A stretch of DNA of 64,000 bases from Fibrobacter sp. (GTDB lineage Bacteria; Fibrobacterota; Fibrobacteria; Fibrobacterales; Fibrobacteraceae): positions 17,089-81,088 of the forward strand of contig JAEERM010000002.1 in assembly GCA_016285835.1 (NCBI GenBank), given 5' to 3'. Under the pieces are notes generated by a model that ran no database searches, had not been told where the DNA came from, and saw nothing but the letters and a program-made list of their open reading frames with translations. The translations under genes were made by a program, and so were the position numbers. Positions 47,233 to 56,916 of the stretch are shown one piece after another. Position 1 is the first letter of the stretch, and the number at the start of each line of letters is the position of its first letter.

Positions 47233-48072
47233 ATGGACACCCATAAGTTCCATGACTGGCAAGTATTCGGCTTTGACAGCGCACCGGCAAGACTCTTTGA
47301 CGAAATCGGCAGCACGCACACGCACATGAAGGAACAGGCCCGCGAAGGGCTTATTCCGCCAGGCACCCTCTTCGTCGCAAATTCGCAGAGCGCAGGACGC
47401 GGACGGCACGAGAGGACCTGGAGTTCGCCAGTCGGCAAAAACCTCTACTTCAACATTCTCATCCCGCTCGAGGGCATTCCCCCGAAGCGCTTCGCGCAGA
47501 TTACCCAAGTCGCAGCACTCACGTTCGCCGAGGTGTTCACCGGGATGCAGGAACAGCAGGCAAGCGACGGCACAAAGATTACCGTCAAGTGGCCCAACGA
47601 CATCCTTTACGGCAAGAGCAAGTTCTGCGGGATCCTTTCCGAGATTGTCTATATCCCGGCCAGCACGGTCAACAACTCGCACGGCAGGACCGTCCCCGCT
47701 CTTTCCATGGGTGTTGGCATCAACGTGAACAGCGACCCAGAAGACTACGCGGAACTCAACCGCGACGTCACGACGCTCAAGGCGATTCTCGGATTCGAAG
47801 TGGACAGGGAAAGATTACTGAAGGCACTCATCGGGAGCCTGGAACGCGCAGTGAAGCAGTTCACGGCTTTCGGCATCGCCCCATGGGTTAACGCTTGGCG
47901 AAAGATGGACAAGTTCATCGGAGCCCCAGGCACAATTATCGAGTTGGACATGAGCGGGCAACCCATCCGCAAGCACGGCAAAATCCTCGACATGCAAGAA
48001 GACGGCAGCCTGAAATTTGAATGTGACGACGGGACAATCGAAACCGTCTACAGCGCGGATTTAGAAATTTAA
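47233..48072 (+). CDS. birA: Biotin--[acetyl-CoA-carboxylase] ligase
   Basis: ANSQSAGRGRHERTWSSPVGKNLYFNIL, KWPNDILYGKSKFCGILSE, GVGINVN. Confidence 0.9.
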   Translation: MDTHKFHDWQVFGFDSAPARLFDEIGSTHTHMKEQAREGLIPPGTLFVANSQSAGRGRHERTWSSPVGKNLYFNILIPLEGIPPKRFAQITQVAALTFAEVFTGMQEQQASDGTKITVKWPNDILYGKSKFCGILSEIVYIPASTVNNSHGRTVPALSMGVGINVNSDPEDYAELNRDVTTLKAILGFEVDRERLLKALIGSLERAVKQFTAFGIAPWVNAWRKMDKFIGAPGTIIELDMSGQPIRKHGKILDMQEDGSLKFECDDGTIETVYSADLEI

Positions 48073-48105
48073 TAGTGGTTGGTGGTTAGGAATTGCCAAT
48101 CACTA

Positions 48106-48324
48106 TTATTTTTTACGTTTGAAGAACATGCTGCCGACAAGCGAGACGGCAAGCACCACAATCATCGCCGTAAGGGCCGTATCGGCGGCTTCCCTGTTTT
48201 CACCCGCAAGGCCTGTTTCGATGAGGACCACCAGCACAAGCGCGATAACGGCGGCAGTGGAGCCCATGCGTTCGAACATCTTGATTTTATCTTCGGTAGT
48301 AAAGGGCTTTTTAATAAAGGGCAT
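48106..48324 (-). CDS. Small membrane protein
   Basis: MPFIKKPFTTEDKIKMFERMGSTAAVIALVLVVLIETGLAG..., two TM segments; overlaps the ubiA-like stop. Confidence 0.55.
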   Translation of the reverse strand: MPFIKKPFTTEDKIKMFERMGSTAAVIALVLVVLIETGLAGENREAADTALTAMIVVLAVSLVGSMFFKRKK

Positions 48325-49204
48325 TGACGTCGCCTCCCATGCAAATCCACACGATGAGCCCAACCATTACGAGTACGCTGATGGCGACATTCGCCAAGAA
48401 AAAGTCGCGGTTCATGGCGTCCAGGTCATCGGACTTGCGGAACAAGTGTATATAAAGAACTGCTGCGGCCATGAGGCCCGACACAATCCACCAAGGCAAT
48501 CCCATACTCCAAATAAAGCCGAACGCTCCACATAGAGCGAGCATGGCGATGTGGCTCCAGAAAGCAATCTGCAAGGCTCGCTTGCGGCCAAAGCGGGCGG
48601 GCACCGAATGTAGCCCCATCGCACGGTCAATTTCTTCGTCCTGCGTCGCGTAGATGATGTCAAAGCCGCCCATCCAGAGCATGAGAATCACGAGCAGGAA
48701 TATCGGGAATACGGCGAACTCGCCGCGGATGGCAATCCAGGCGCCGAGCGGGCTCATTCCGATGGCGAAGCCGAGGAACCAGTGGCAAAGCCACGAGAAG
48801 CGTTTCCAGTACGAATACGAGAGCAGCAGAAGCCACACCGGAAGCGCGAGCGCACCCGCGAGGGGCTGCAACAAAAAGGCGAACAGCACGAACAGCAAAC
48901 CGTTGACGGCGAGGAACGCAATGACCGAAGCCTTGCTCAAGCGCCCATCCGGCAAATGGCGTTTTGCGGTGCGCGGGTTCTTCGCGTCAATATCGACATC
49001 GGCAATGCGGTTGAAACTCATCGCGCTATTGCGGGCAGTCACCATGCAGCCCACGATGAGCAAAACAATCCGCGCAGTCTCGGCAGCAGTCATACCACGG
49101 AAACCGTTTGCCGCCACCCACATGGAACCGAGGGCAAAAGGCATCGCGAACAGCGAGTGGCTGAAGCGAACGAGATGGCCGAATTCGAGAATTTTCTTCA
49201 ACAT
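48311..49204 (-). CDS. UbiA-family prenyltransferase (4-hydroxybenzoate polyprenyltransferase/MqnP-like)
   Basis: NSAMSFNRIADVDIDAKNPRTAKRHLPDG, DIIYATQDEEIDRAMGLHSVPARFG; start moved to the ATG at 49204. Confidence 0.88.
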   Translation of the reverse strand: MLKKILEFGHLVRFSHSLFAMPFALGSMWVAANGFRGMTAAETARIVLLIVGCMVTARNSAMSFNRIADVDIDAKNPRTAKRHLPDGRLSKASVIAFLAVNGLLFVLFAFLLQPLAGALALPVWLLLLSYSYWKRFSWLCHWFLGFAIGMSPLGAWIAIRGEFAVFPIFLLVILMLWMGGFDIIYATQDEEIDRAMGLHSVPARFGRKRALQIAFWSHIAMLALCGAFGFIWSMGLPWWIVSGLMAAAVLYIHLFRKSDDLDAMNRDFFLANVAISVLVMVGLIVWICMGGDVNALY

Positions 49205-49206
49205 AA

Positions 49207-49782
49207 TCAATTTTTTTTGGGGGGTCCCCATGGTTTGACGATTCCGGCGCAGTCCGCAGCCGATCCCGCACCTAGGTGTTTCAGAACCTTCGCGACAACG
49301 GTATCCACGAGGTCTTCGATGGTGGCGGCCTTGCTGTAAAACTGTGGCGAAGCGGGAATCACCACGGCACCAGCGCGGGTCACGCGCTCCATGTTTTCGA
49401 GATGAATCAAGTTGTACGGCATTTCGCGGGGTACGATTACCAACGGGCGGCGCTCCTTGAGGCACACGTCCGCGCTGCGCACCAGCAAATTATCCGAAGT
49501 TCCCGCAGCAATGCGGCCTAGCGTTCCCATGGAACACGGCACCACGGCCATGCCCGCATAGTCGGCAGAACCGCTCGCACATTCCGCAAAGAAATCGTCC
49601 ACATTGAACACGGTATCGGTATAATCAAAAAGCGCCTTCTGCCCTTCGTATTCCACAACTTCACGGCCCGGCGCCGTCACAATCAGCGACACATCATGCC
49701 CGAGGCGTTTCAAGTGCATCGCCGTGCGCGTGGCGTAAATGGCCCCGCTAGCGCCAGTCACCCCAAGAATATAGCGGTTCAC
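49207..49782 (-). CDS. ubiX: UbiX-like flavin prenyltransferase
   Basis: LGVTGASGAIYATRTAMHLKRLG, VPCSMGTLGRIAAGTSDNLLVRSADVCLKERRPLVIVPREMPYNLIHLENM. Confidence 0.92.
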   Translation of the reverse strand: MNRYILGVTGASGAIYATRTAMHLKRLGHDVSLIVTAPGREVVEYEGQKALFDYTDTVFNVDDFFAECASGSADYAGMAVVPCSMGTLGRIAAGTSDNLLVRSADVCLKERRPLVIVPREMPYNLIHLENMERVTRAGAVVIPASPQFYSKAATIEDLVDTVVAKVLKHLGAGSAADCAGIVKPWGPPKKN

Positions 49783-50480
49783 GCTTCACCTCCCGCCGGC
49801 ACAGACTTCCGGCGTAAAAGCACGCGGTACGCCACCCCGAAAAAGCAGGGCTTCACATGCACGAGTTCAAAGCCGTTATTCTCCGCCAAGGCAACAAAGT
49901 CCGCCACCGGCAAAAAACGGATAATCGAATTCACCAGATATTCATACGCATCCCGCTTGCTGAAGAACGCTCCAAGCACAGGGATAAACAAGGGCGCAAG
50001 CCTCTTGTAAAAAAACTTGTTGAACACATTCCGCGGTGAAAAGAATTCAAGCACCTGCAAATAACCGCCCTCTGAAAGGACTCGAGCAGATTCCCGCAAG
50101 CCGCCTTCCGCATTAGGGAGGTTGCGCATCCCGAACCCATTCAAGATTACATCGAACGAGCCATCGGCAAAGGGCATCTTCATCGCATCAAGCTGCACGG
50201 GAACAGCCGACGTCTTCTTGCCCGCAGCCCCCTTTAGCATGCCGTATGAGAAATCCCCCAGCACAGCCACATCGGGTTTTCCGTTGAACTTTTCGTAGGT
50301 CGCCGCAAAATCACCCGTTCCGCCACAAAGGTCGAGCAAGCGCTTGCCCGGCTTCACGCGCTTCAGTTCGCGACAGCAGTTCCTACGCCAAAGAATGTCT
50401 TGGCAGCCACTCAACGCATGATTCAAGAAATCATAGCGGTTTGCAATTTCGTCGAACATCTTGCGCACAGGGCTCTTCAT
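49779..50480 (-). CDS. ubiE: Demethylmenaquinone methyltransferase (UbiE/MenG)
   Basis: MFDEIANRYDFLNHALSGCQDILWRR, LDLCGGTGDFAATYEKFNG, GFGMRNLPNAEGGLRESARVL. Confidence 0.92.
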   Translation of the reverse strand: MKSPVRKMFDEIANRYDFLNHALSGCQDILWRRNCCRELKRVKPGKRLLDLCGGTGDFAATYEKFNGKPDVAVLGDFSYGMLKGAAGKKTSAVPVQLDAMKMPFADGSFDVILNGFGMRNLPNAEGGLRESARVLSEGGYLQVLEFFSPRNVFNKFFYKRLAPLFIPVLGAFFSKRDAYEYLVNSIIRFLPVADFVALAENNGFELVHVKPCFFGVAYRVLLRRKSVPAGGEA

Positions 50481-50530
50481 GCCACAAATTTAGAAATATA
50501 CCTCGCACAAGCCATGTACAAAAAAAGAAA

Positions 50531-50560
50531 AGCGCGGACTTAAAAGCCCGCGCGAAAAAT
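50531..50560 (-). terminator. Terminator-like hairpin downstream of the CotH-family gene
   Basis: gcgcggacttaaaagcccgcgcgaaaaatttt. Confidence 0.6.
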
Positions 50561-50577
50561 TTTGCCAAACAACAATC

Positions 50578-53151
50578 TTACTTGAAGCTAGCAGTAATCG
50601 TCAAACCATCCGTAACCGTCGCACGGCAGGTTTCCGGCTTGCCTTCTACGGCTTCGCAACCCGACCAGCTCTTGAACACGGCACCATTCGTTGGCACGGC
50701 AGTCAGTTCCATCTGCATTCCGTTGAAGAATTCGCCAGAATAGTTCGTAGGCGAGCTCGTTCCCGGCAGATTCATGCCTTCCATGAGCACCGTGCCATCA
50801 CCATCGGCTTTAATCTTGACCGTCACAAGTTTGGCATCCCCTTCGTCCTTGAAGAATTCACCCTTGTAGAGGCTGACGACTTCACCATCGCGAGATCTTG
50901 CCCATTCCTTGAGACGATCACCCTTCCAGTCGAAACCGCCCGGATAGTACATCTCGTTCTGCTTGAACTTTTCAAGGTCCCTATCCTTCTCGGACGACGG
51001 AATAGTGGAAACCATCTTGTCGACGACCTTGCTCACATTATTACCATTCAAGTAGCCTTTCCACATAGCGCAACTGCGGTTGATGAACAAACGCTTGAAA
51101 TCGGGGTTCTTGATAAGCTGGATGTACAGGTTGGCAAAGCAGCCGGTTTCCTTACAGAGTCTCTTACCGCCGCCCTGCTTAATCCAGGTAAACATATTCG
51201 TTCCTTCGCTAAATTTGCCTCCACCAACAGGATCGGCAACACCCCAATCCGACGCCCAACCGAAACCATGATCCAAGTCATAGACCATGAACTTCCAGGG
51301 CTGTTCGGGACTGCGCCAAGCACGGACGTTGTTGTTCGGCCAGTCACCGTTGTGGATGTAAATCTCGGCCGCCATGTAATCGGCAAAGTTGCCCACATCG
51401 ATCAATTTCTTCGCTTCTTCGTATTTGGCGTTATTTTCACCAGAGAAATCGTTCGTGCCGATAAACTTAAGCATCTGCTCGTAACCTTCTGTGGAACCGC
51501 CATTGGCATGCAAACTATCGTTGAGGTGCTTCACCATATCAACTGTTTTGCTGTCGATGCCGTAGTTAGATTCGACATAGCTCTCGTTGAAGCGTTCGCG
51601 CATATCGTGGATACCGTAGTAACGACCGTTGTAGAACACAACCACTTGACGGCTGTGCTGGTAATCCACACCGCTGCCGTTCAAGATTTCACCGCCCATG
51701 GCGTCTTCGATATAGTCGCTCACGAAACGGTTACCATTGTTGCGGAGGTTGAACGCCTTGTATTTAGTGACATTCGGGTTCGTCGGGAACAGCGGATAAT
51801 TGATACGCCCATTCTGATACTTTTCACGCATCACAATGGCAACAGACTTCTTGTCCTTGACACGGCTCCAGTTACCCATGAGAGAAATACCGGCATCGAT
51901 CTCCCAAGTTTTTTCCTTAGAATCGCTGCCATTCTCGAAATATTCCACATGGACCGGACGTTCCACGTCGGCGTACATGCCGCTCGGACATTCATCAGGA
52001 TCAGAAGCCTCGCACTTGACATAATTTTCCCTAAAGAAGGCGGAGTCCACAGTCACGGCTACTACCGGCATCCTGACCTGTTCATTGATGAAGTAAGTGT
52101 TAGTGACGACTTCCTTCGTCAGATAGCCTTCCTTATACGCAGCGCAACGCAGCACCATGCTGTGGTCAATGACCATGTCGCTGTTAAATTCTTCGGAACT
52201 CTTCGTGGGGAGTGATCCGTTCTTAGTGCAACGAATCTTGGTACCATCAGAAACTTTCGGCTTTTTCAAAGTAACCGTAGAATTGTAGAAACCTGCCTTC
52301 GCAGAGCCGAAATCAAACTTGGGAACCACTCCCTGATACGCTTCGGCCTCGGTATTCGGGGCTTCGGGAGTAGGCTTGTTCATGTATCTCCAGACACCGC
52401 CATCGACACGGCCCCAGCTCATGCCTGGTTCAAGCACCGGGAACTGGACCGTATCACGAATTTGGTAATACCTGTCAATTAGGTAGATCTTGCCACCATT
52501 CTTGTCAAGTTTCCAGTTAGTGTGCGTACGATAATGGCGATTGTCGACATCCTTGGCTTCGGAAGCCTTCGGGATGTTCTTCTTGGAGATAAATACATTG
52601 CGGAATGATTTAGGACGGATGATTTCGTTACTGAAAGCCCACTTGCGTGTTTTATCCTCTTTTTCGACCAGATAATAGCCGTTCAAGTCTGCGACTTCGT
52701 CGCCGGCATTATAGATTTCGACCCATGCGGGATCGTCTCCGTCTTCGTCAAGCCAGTCCAAGTTGATCGAAACAACTTCGGTTATACGTAATGCAGACTT
52801 ACCCACCCAATGGATAAGCGTATCGCGAGGAATGTACAACGTGTCATATCGCCAGATAGTATCACCTTCTTCGGTGATATCCTCAATGGTCGAATGAACT
52901 TCCGGGTCCTTGATTTCAACGACCTTATTCACTTCACCCGTCTTAGGATCTACAACTTCGGTAGTATCGATCCTTGGCGGAAGATCAAGCGAATGATCAG
53001 GATCAGCCGGATTATTAGGATTATCCGGTACACTAGAATCCGTAGAGGTAGGTTGTGTTACGTCCTCGCTCTCAGAATCCCCGCAAGCAAGCAAGAATCC
53101 AGCGACAGCCCCAACAGTCATTAGATTTCGAATCATTTTAAAGTAACGCAC
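50578..53151 (-). CDS. CotH kinase-family lipoprotein with lamin-tail-like, CHB_HEX_C-like and InlB/bacterial-repeat-like domains
   Basis: Lipobox VAGFLLACGDS; KYKAFNLRNNGNRFVSDYIEDAMGG...YYGIHDMRERFNESYVESNYGID; FMVYDLDHGFGW; C-terminal GTVLMEG...AVFKSWSG...ITASFK. Confidence 0.82.
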   Translation of the reverse strand: MRYFKMIRNLMTVGAVAGFLLACGDSESEDVTQPTSTDSSVPDNPNNPADPDHSLDLPPRIDTTEVVDPKTGEVNKVVEIKDPEVHSTIEDITEEGDTIWRYDTLYIPRDTLIHWVGKSALRITEVVSINLDWLDEDGDDPAWVEIYNAGDEVADLNGYYLVEKEDKTRKWAFSNEIIRPKSFRNVFISKKNIPKASEAKDVDNRHYRTHTNWKLDKNGGKIYLIDRYYQIRDTVQFPVLEPGMSWGRVDGGVWRYMNKPTPEAPNTEAEAYQGVVPKFDFGSAKAGFYNSTVTLKKPKVSDGTKIRCTKNGSLPTKSSEEFNSDMVIDHSMVLRCAAYKEGYLTKEVVTNTYFINEQVRMPVVAVTVDSAFFRENYVKCEASDPDECPSGMYADVERPVHVEYFENGSDSKEKTWEIDAGISLMGNWSRVKDKKSVAIVMREKYQNGRINYPLFPTNPNVTKYKAFNLRNNGNRFVSDYIEDAMGGEILNGSGVDYQHSRQVVVFYNGRYYGIHDMRERFNESYVESNYGIDSKTVDMVKHLNDSLHANGGSTEGYEQMLKFIGTNDFSGENNAKYEEAKKLIDVGNFADYMAAEIYIHNGDWPNNNVRAWRSPEQPWKFMVYDLDHGFGWASDWGVADPVGGGKFSEGTNMFTWIKQGGGKRLCKETGCFANLYIQLIKNPDFKRLFINRSCAMWKGYLNGNNVSKVVDKMVSTIPSSEKDRDLEKFKQNEMYYPGGFDWKGDRLKEWARSRDGEVVSLYKGEFFKDEGDAKLVTVKIKADGDGTVLMEGMNLPGTSSPTNYSGEFFNGMQMELTAVPTNGAVFKSWSGCEAVEGKPETCRATVTDGLTITASFK

Positions 53152-53329
53152 AATATCCGCCTATAAAATAAAGAAACCATTCCACACGTTCCCCGTGTAG
53201 AAACAGCCCAATTCAATTCATCCACTACTAAATCTAGTAGAAAATCAAGAAAAAATGAAAAAACATTGGTAATATCTTCTTTACACCTTGACAAGGAACA
53301 CATTTTTGCTAAATTTGGTCTACCCAAAT

Positions 53330-53402
53330 GGTTCTGTAGCTCAGTTGGTAGAGCAGTGGACTGAAAATCCACGTGTCGGCGGTTCAATTCCGCCCGGGAC
53401 CA
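53330..53402 (+). tRNA. tRNA-Phe(GAA)
   Basis: ggttctgtagctcagttggtagagcagtggactgaaaatccacgtgtcggcggttcaattccgcccgggacca; acceptor stem pairs. Confidence 0.95.
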
Positions 53403-53404
53403 CG

Positions 53405-53435
53405 AAAAGCCTCCGGTAACGGAGGCTTTTTTTTT
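53405..53435 (+). terminator. Rho-independent terminator after tRNA-Phe
   Basis: aaaagcctccggtaacggaggcttttttttt. Confidence 0.9.
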
Positions 53436-53520
53436 ACCCAAAATTTACACGATTTGGCTAGTCCAAGAAGGTCTGCCTTTTGTACGCGGAGCATAAGGCA
53501 CAAAAAAAGGCACGCAGGGC

Positions 53521-54648
53521 CTAAATTCGCCTATTACGGTATCCAGAGTAGAAAAGTTCCCAATGATCCAGAAGAACATCCACCAGTTCCGGTTGGAACT
53601 GCGTTCCACGCTGTTTAATGAACTCGGCGCGCACATCCTCTTCGGGCCAAGCTTCTTTGTAGCAACGCGGGCAAGACAAGGCGTCCAGCACGTCGGCAAC
53701 AGCGCAGATACGCCCAGAAAGCGGGATATCTTCGCCCTTGAGCCCATCGGGATAACCCGTGCCGTCCCAGCGCTCGTGGTGAGTACCGGCAATCTCGGCA
53801 GCAAAGCGCAGCAATTTGCGCTTGGAAGCTCGCAACATCTCGCGCCCGATGACAGAATGCGTCTTCATGACAGCGAACTCCGTCGTGTTGAGGCGGCCCG
53901 GCTTATTGAGCACAGCATCGGGGATGCCAATCTTGCCCAAGTCGTGCAGAGGCGCCGCAAGGCGAATCTTCTGGCAGTAGGATTCTGGCAGTCCCATGAA
54001 TTTCGCTAGGTTGTACGAGACCTCGGCAACACGCTGAATGTGGTCACCCGTCTCCTGACTGCGATACTCGGATGCGTCACCCAAGATATGGATAATATCC
54101 CTCTGGGTCGCTTCCAGTTCGGCATTGAGCATCGTGGATTCCACAGTCTTCGCGGAATACACGGCGATAAGCGAAAGGTTTTCAAGATCCTTCGGGGTGA
54201 AATACCCCGGTTCCCCTTGTTTGTTGATAGCCTGGTAAACACCCATGACCTTTCCAACGGAATTCTTGAGGGGGACGGCCAGCACGGACTTCGTGTGGTA
54301 GTGCGTCTTCTCGTCGCTGCGGCGGTCGAACCGCTCATCGTTGTACGCATCTTCCACAAGCAGGGACACACCCGTCGTCATACAATGCCCGGCAAAGCCC
54401 GCTTCCATCGGAATGCGGAGTTCGTCGACACCGTGGGCAACCTTGGTCCACAGTTCGCGTTTTTCCTTATCCAAAAGCCACAGGGAACAGCGGTCAGAGC
54501 GTACGATAGAACGCCCCAAATCGTTCATGAGCACAAGGAGACTGTCCACCTTGCGTTCCGAAGCAATCTTGGGCATATACTCAAAAAGCAGATGAAGTAT
54601 CCGCTGAGAGTCGTCCATTTCGTTTTTGTGCTCTTCCGTAGCCATCAC
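53521..54648 (-). CDS. GAF plus HD-GYP domain protein (c-di-GMP phosphodiesterase-like)
   Basis: LHDLGKIGIPDAVLNKPGRL, HHERWDGTGYPDGLKGEDIPLSGRICAVADVLDAL. Confidence 0.9.
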   Translation of the reverse strand: MMATEEHKNEMDDSQRILHLLFEYMPKIASERKVDSLLVLMNDLGRSIVRSDRCSLWLLDKEKRELWTKVAHGVDELRIPMEAGFAGHCMTTGVSLLVEDAYNDERFDRRSDEKTHYHTKSVLAVPLKNSVGKVMGVYQAINKQGEPGYFTPKDLENLSLIAVYSAKTVESTMLNAELEATQRDIIHILGDASEYRSQETGDHIQRVAEVSYNLAKFMGLPESYCQKIRLAAPLHDLGKIGIPDAVLNKPGRLNTTEFAVMKTHSVIGREMLRASKRKLLRFAAEIAGTHHERWDGTGYPDGLKGEDIPLSGRICAVADVLDALSCPRCYKEAWPEEDVRAEFIKQRGTQFQPELVDVLLDHWELFYSGYRNRRI

Positions 54649-54726
54649 CTTAAAAGTATAAAACTTTTCAGCAAAATGGTTTACCTGTTGACACGGAAGA
54701 TAAACTTTTTTACCTTACACTCGCCT

Positions 54727-54807
54727 GGAGGAATAGGCTAATTGGTAAGTCAGCGGTCTTGAAAACCGCCGCCGTAAGGCTTGGGGGTTCGAGTCCCTCT
54801 TCCTCCG
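54727..54807 (+). tRNA. tRNA-Ser(TGA)
   Basis: ggaggaataggctaattgg...gcggtcttgaaaaccgc...ggggttcgagtccctcttcctccg; anticodon loop CTTGAAA, short variable arm. Confidence 0.88.
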
Positions 54808-54810
54808 CTA

Positions 54811-54842
54811 AAAAAGAGTCGGTTTACGCCGGCTTTTTTTTA
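54811..54842 (+). terminator. Rho-independent terminator after tRNA-Ser
   Basis: aaaaaagagtcggtttacgccggctttttttt. Confidence 0.8.
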
Positions 54843-55607
54843 TTGTTCGACCCCATAAAATTCCTGCATGTCTGCCGCGAAATCGGCCGATGCCGAGACC
54901 GGTTGGTCGTAAAGCAGGGTAAAGACCTTTACAGGCAACGGGAAATCCCGCCCAAGCGCGTTCAGACAGGAGAACGTGGTCGCCCCCGTGGTGAACACGT
55001 CGTCCACCACAAAAACGGTCCCACGGGGCGGCAATCGCGCAGGCAAGGCCCCTTCGAAAGCACCCGCTACGTTCCATTCGCGTTGCGAACGCGAGAGCTT
55101 GGTCTGCGACACCCGAAACGTCCTGCGCCGCAGCCAACGGCACACACGGCCGCTGTACAGTTCGGCAAGCGCCCGCGCAATCATCTCGGCCTGGTTGTAG
55201 CCCCGCTCCCTATAGCGAGCCCTATGAAGCGGCACCGGCACAAAGAAGAACGGCCTCGGGAGCGTATCCACAGTCTGGTAAATTTCACCTCCCGGCATCG
55301 CCGACGAGTGGCGCACCAAGAAGCGAGCCATCCCAGGTATCGACTTGTACTTGAGCGAATGGATAAGGCGCCGCGTGAGAGAATCCATCGGGTAAAGGCA
55401 GAACACGTCCGGCGCAGGGAAGCTCATCCCGAGCGACTCGCGCCTCAGCCGGCGTTCGCAGTCCGGGCACAGCCACGGGTCCAGCGCATCCGAGCTTTTG
55501 CCACAACCGAGGCAATCCATACCAAAAACAAAATTTTCTATGGTCCTAAGAACACCCATATAAGGCCTCCTAAGGCTATAGACGTTTTTACGCGGGATTT
55601 TGTCCAC
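54840..55607 (-). CDS. ComF family phosphoribosyltransferase-like protein
   Basis: CLGCGKSSDALDPWLCPDCERRL, GYNQAEMIARAL, PRGTVFVVDDVFTTGATTFSC. Confidence 0.88.
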   Translation of the reverse strand: MDKIPRKNVYSLRRPYMGVLRTIENFVFGMDCLGCGKSSDALDPWLCPDCERRLRRESLGMSFPAPDVFCLYPMDSLTRRLIHSLKYKSIPGMARFLVRHSSAMPGGEIYQTVDTLPRPFFFVPVPLHRARYRERGYNQAEMIARALAELYSGRVCRWLRRRTFRVSQTKLSRSQREWNVAGAFEGALPARLPPRGTVFVVDDVFTTGATTFSCLNALGRDFPLPVKVFTLLYDQPVSASADFAADMQEFYGVEQ

Positions 55608-55665
55608 CCCAAACGAAAAAAAACGGCAGACAGGCGTCTTTTCGCAAATAAGGGGGGGGTATGGC

Positions 55666-56916
55666 CTACTGATGGCCGTGGAGCCTCATGTTCACGAGGA
55701 AGCCGACTAAAACCATGCAGGTAAGCGCGAACGAACCACCATACGAGATAAACGGGAGCGGGAGGCCAGTGACCGGCATAAGCCCCACCGTCATGGCGAT
55801 ATTCACCACCACATGGAACAAAATAATTGTCGAAGCACCCATCGTCACGAGGGTGACAAACGGGTCGGAAGACATCTTGCAAATACTCGTTGCCCGCCAG
55901 AGGAACAGGGCAAAGAGCAGCAGCACGAACGTACAACCGAAAAAGCCGAATTGCTCGCCAAGCACGCTGAAGATGAAGTCCGTATGTTCTTCGGGCAAGA
56001 AAGCGAGGTTCGTCTGCGAACCGTTACCAAAGCCCTTCCCCACCGCGCCACCGGAACCGATAGCCGTAATGGACTGCAATACCTGGTAGCCGTCGCCTAG
56101 CGGGTCACTCATCGGGTCGAGGAACGTATTCACGCGCTTCTGCTGGTGCGGTTCAAGCATGTTCCACGCCATGGAACTCGCATACCCCGAAAGGATGTTC
56201 ACCACAAGGATAGCCGCCATCAGAGCCTTGGGCAAGCGCCTACGGAACACGGCAAACACAACGAGGCAAATGAAGGCTCCCCACAGCACCTGGAACAGGA
56301 TAGACTGCGAATGTGAAAGCAGCACCGAGAACACTGGGCTTACCACGAGGAACAAATCCGTGAGCGAAAGCCCCGCAAAGAAGAACGCCACCAGCGTCAC
56401 CGCAATAAACACGAGCGCCGTACTCAAGTCCGGCTGTTTGAGCACCAGCGCAAAAGGCACGATGAACAGCAGAGCAGGCACAGCAAACGTTTTAAGTTTA
56501 AACAAACTAACAGGATGCTTAGAAAGCCAAAACGATATGGTCAGCAAATACGCAATCTTTGCAAACTCCGAAGGCTGCAACTTGAAGATGCCCAAGTCAA
56601 TCCATCGCCCGGCGCCCTTCACCACATCACCCGCCAAGAAAAGCACAATGCACAGCAGCACGAGCGACACGACATAGATAGGGAACGCAATATTCTTGAG
56701 CCAGTCAATTTTCACGAACACGATACCGGCCGCAAGGAGGCTACCGCCGAAAAAGTAGACAATCTGCTTGAACCAGAAGGTATCGTACATGGGGATATCC
56801 TCGCCGGTCGTCGCAGAATACACCAAGCACACGCCGACAGTCATCAGCGCAAACGTGATGCCCAAGAATAGCCAGTCGTACTTGAGCGACTTGTCTAAGA
56901 AGCGTCCTGAGCTCAT
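55666..56916 (-). CDS. rodA: Rod shape-determining protein RodA (SEDS family)
   Basis: AGRWIDLGIFKLQPSEFAKI, LKQPDLSTALVF, LPEEHTDFIFSVLGEQFGF, GLPLPFISYGGSF. Confidence 0.93.
   Translation of the reverse strand: MSSGRFLDKSLKYDWLFLGITFALMTVGVCLVYSATTGEDIPMYDTFWFKQIVYFFGGSLLAAGIVFVKIDWLKNIAFPIYVVSLVLLCIVLFLAGDVVKGAGRWIDLGIFKLQPSEFAKIAYLLTISFWLSKHPVSLFKLKTFAVPALLFIVPFALVLKQPDLSTALVFIAVTLVAFFFAGLSLTDLFLVVSPVFSVLLSHSQSILFQVLWGAFICLVVFAVFRRRLPKALMAAILVVNILSGYASSMAWNMLEPHQQKRVNTFLDPMSDPLGDGYQVLQSITAIGSGGAVGKGFGNGSQTNLAFLPEEHTDFIFSVLGEQFGFFGCTFVLLLFALFLWRATSICKMSSDPFVTLVTMGASTIILFHVVVNIAMTVGLMPVTGLPLPFISYGGSFALTCMVLVGFLVNMRLHGHQ

Noticed and set aside
48311-49465. N-terminal extension of the UbiA-family ORF
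   Set aside because: The first 87 codons overlap ubiX out of frame; the family-typical start MLKKILEFGHLVRFSH is at 49204.
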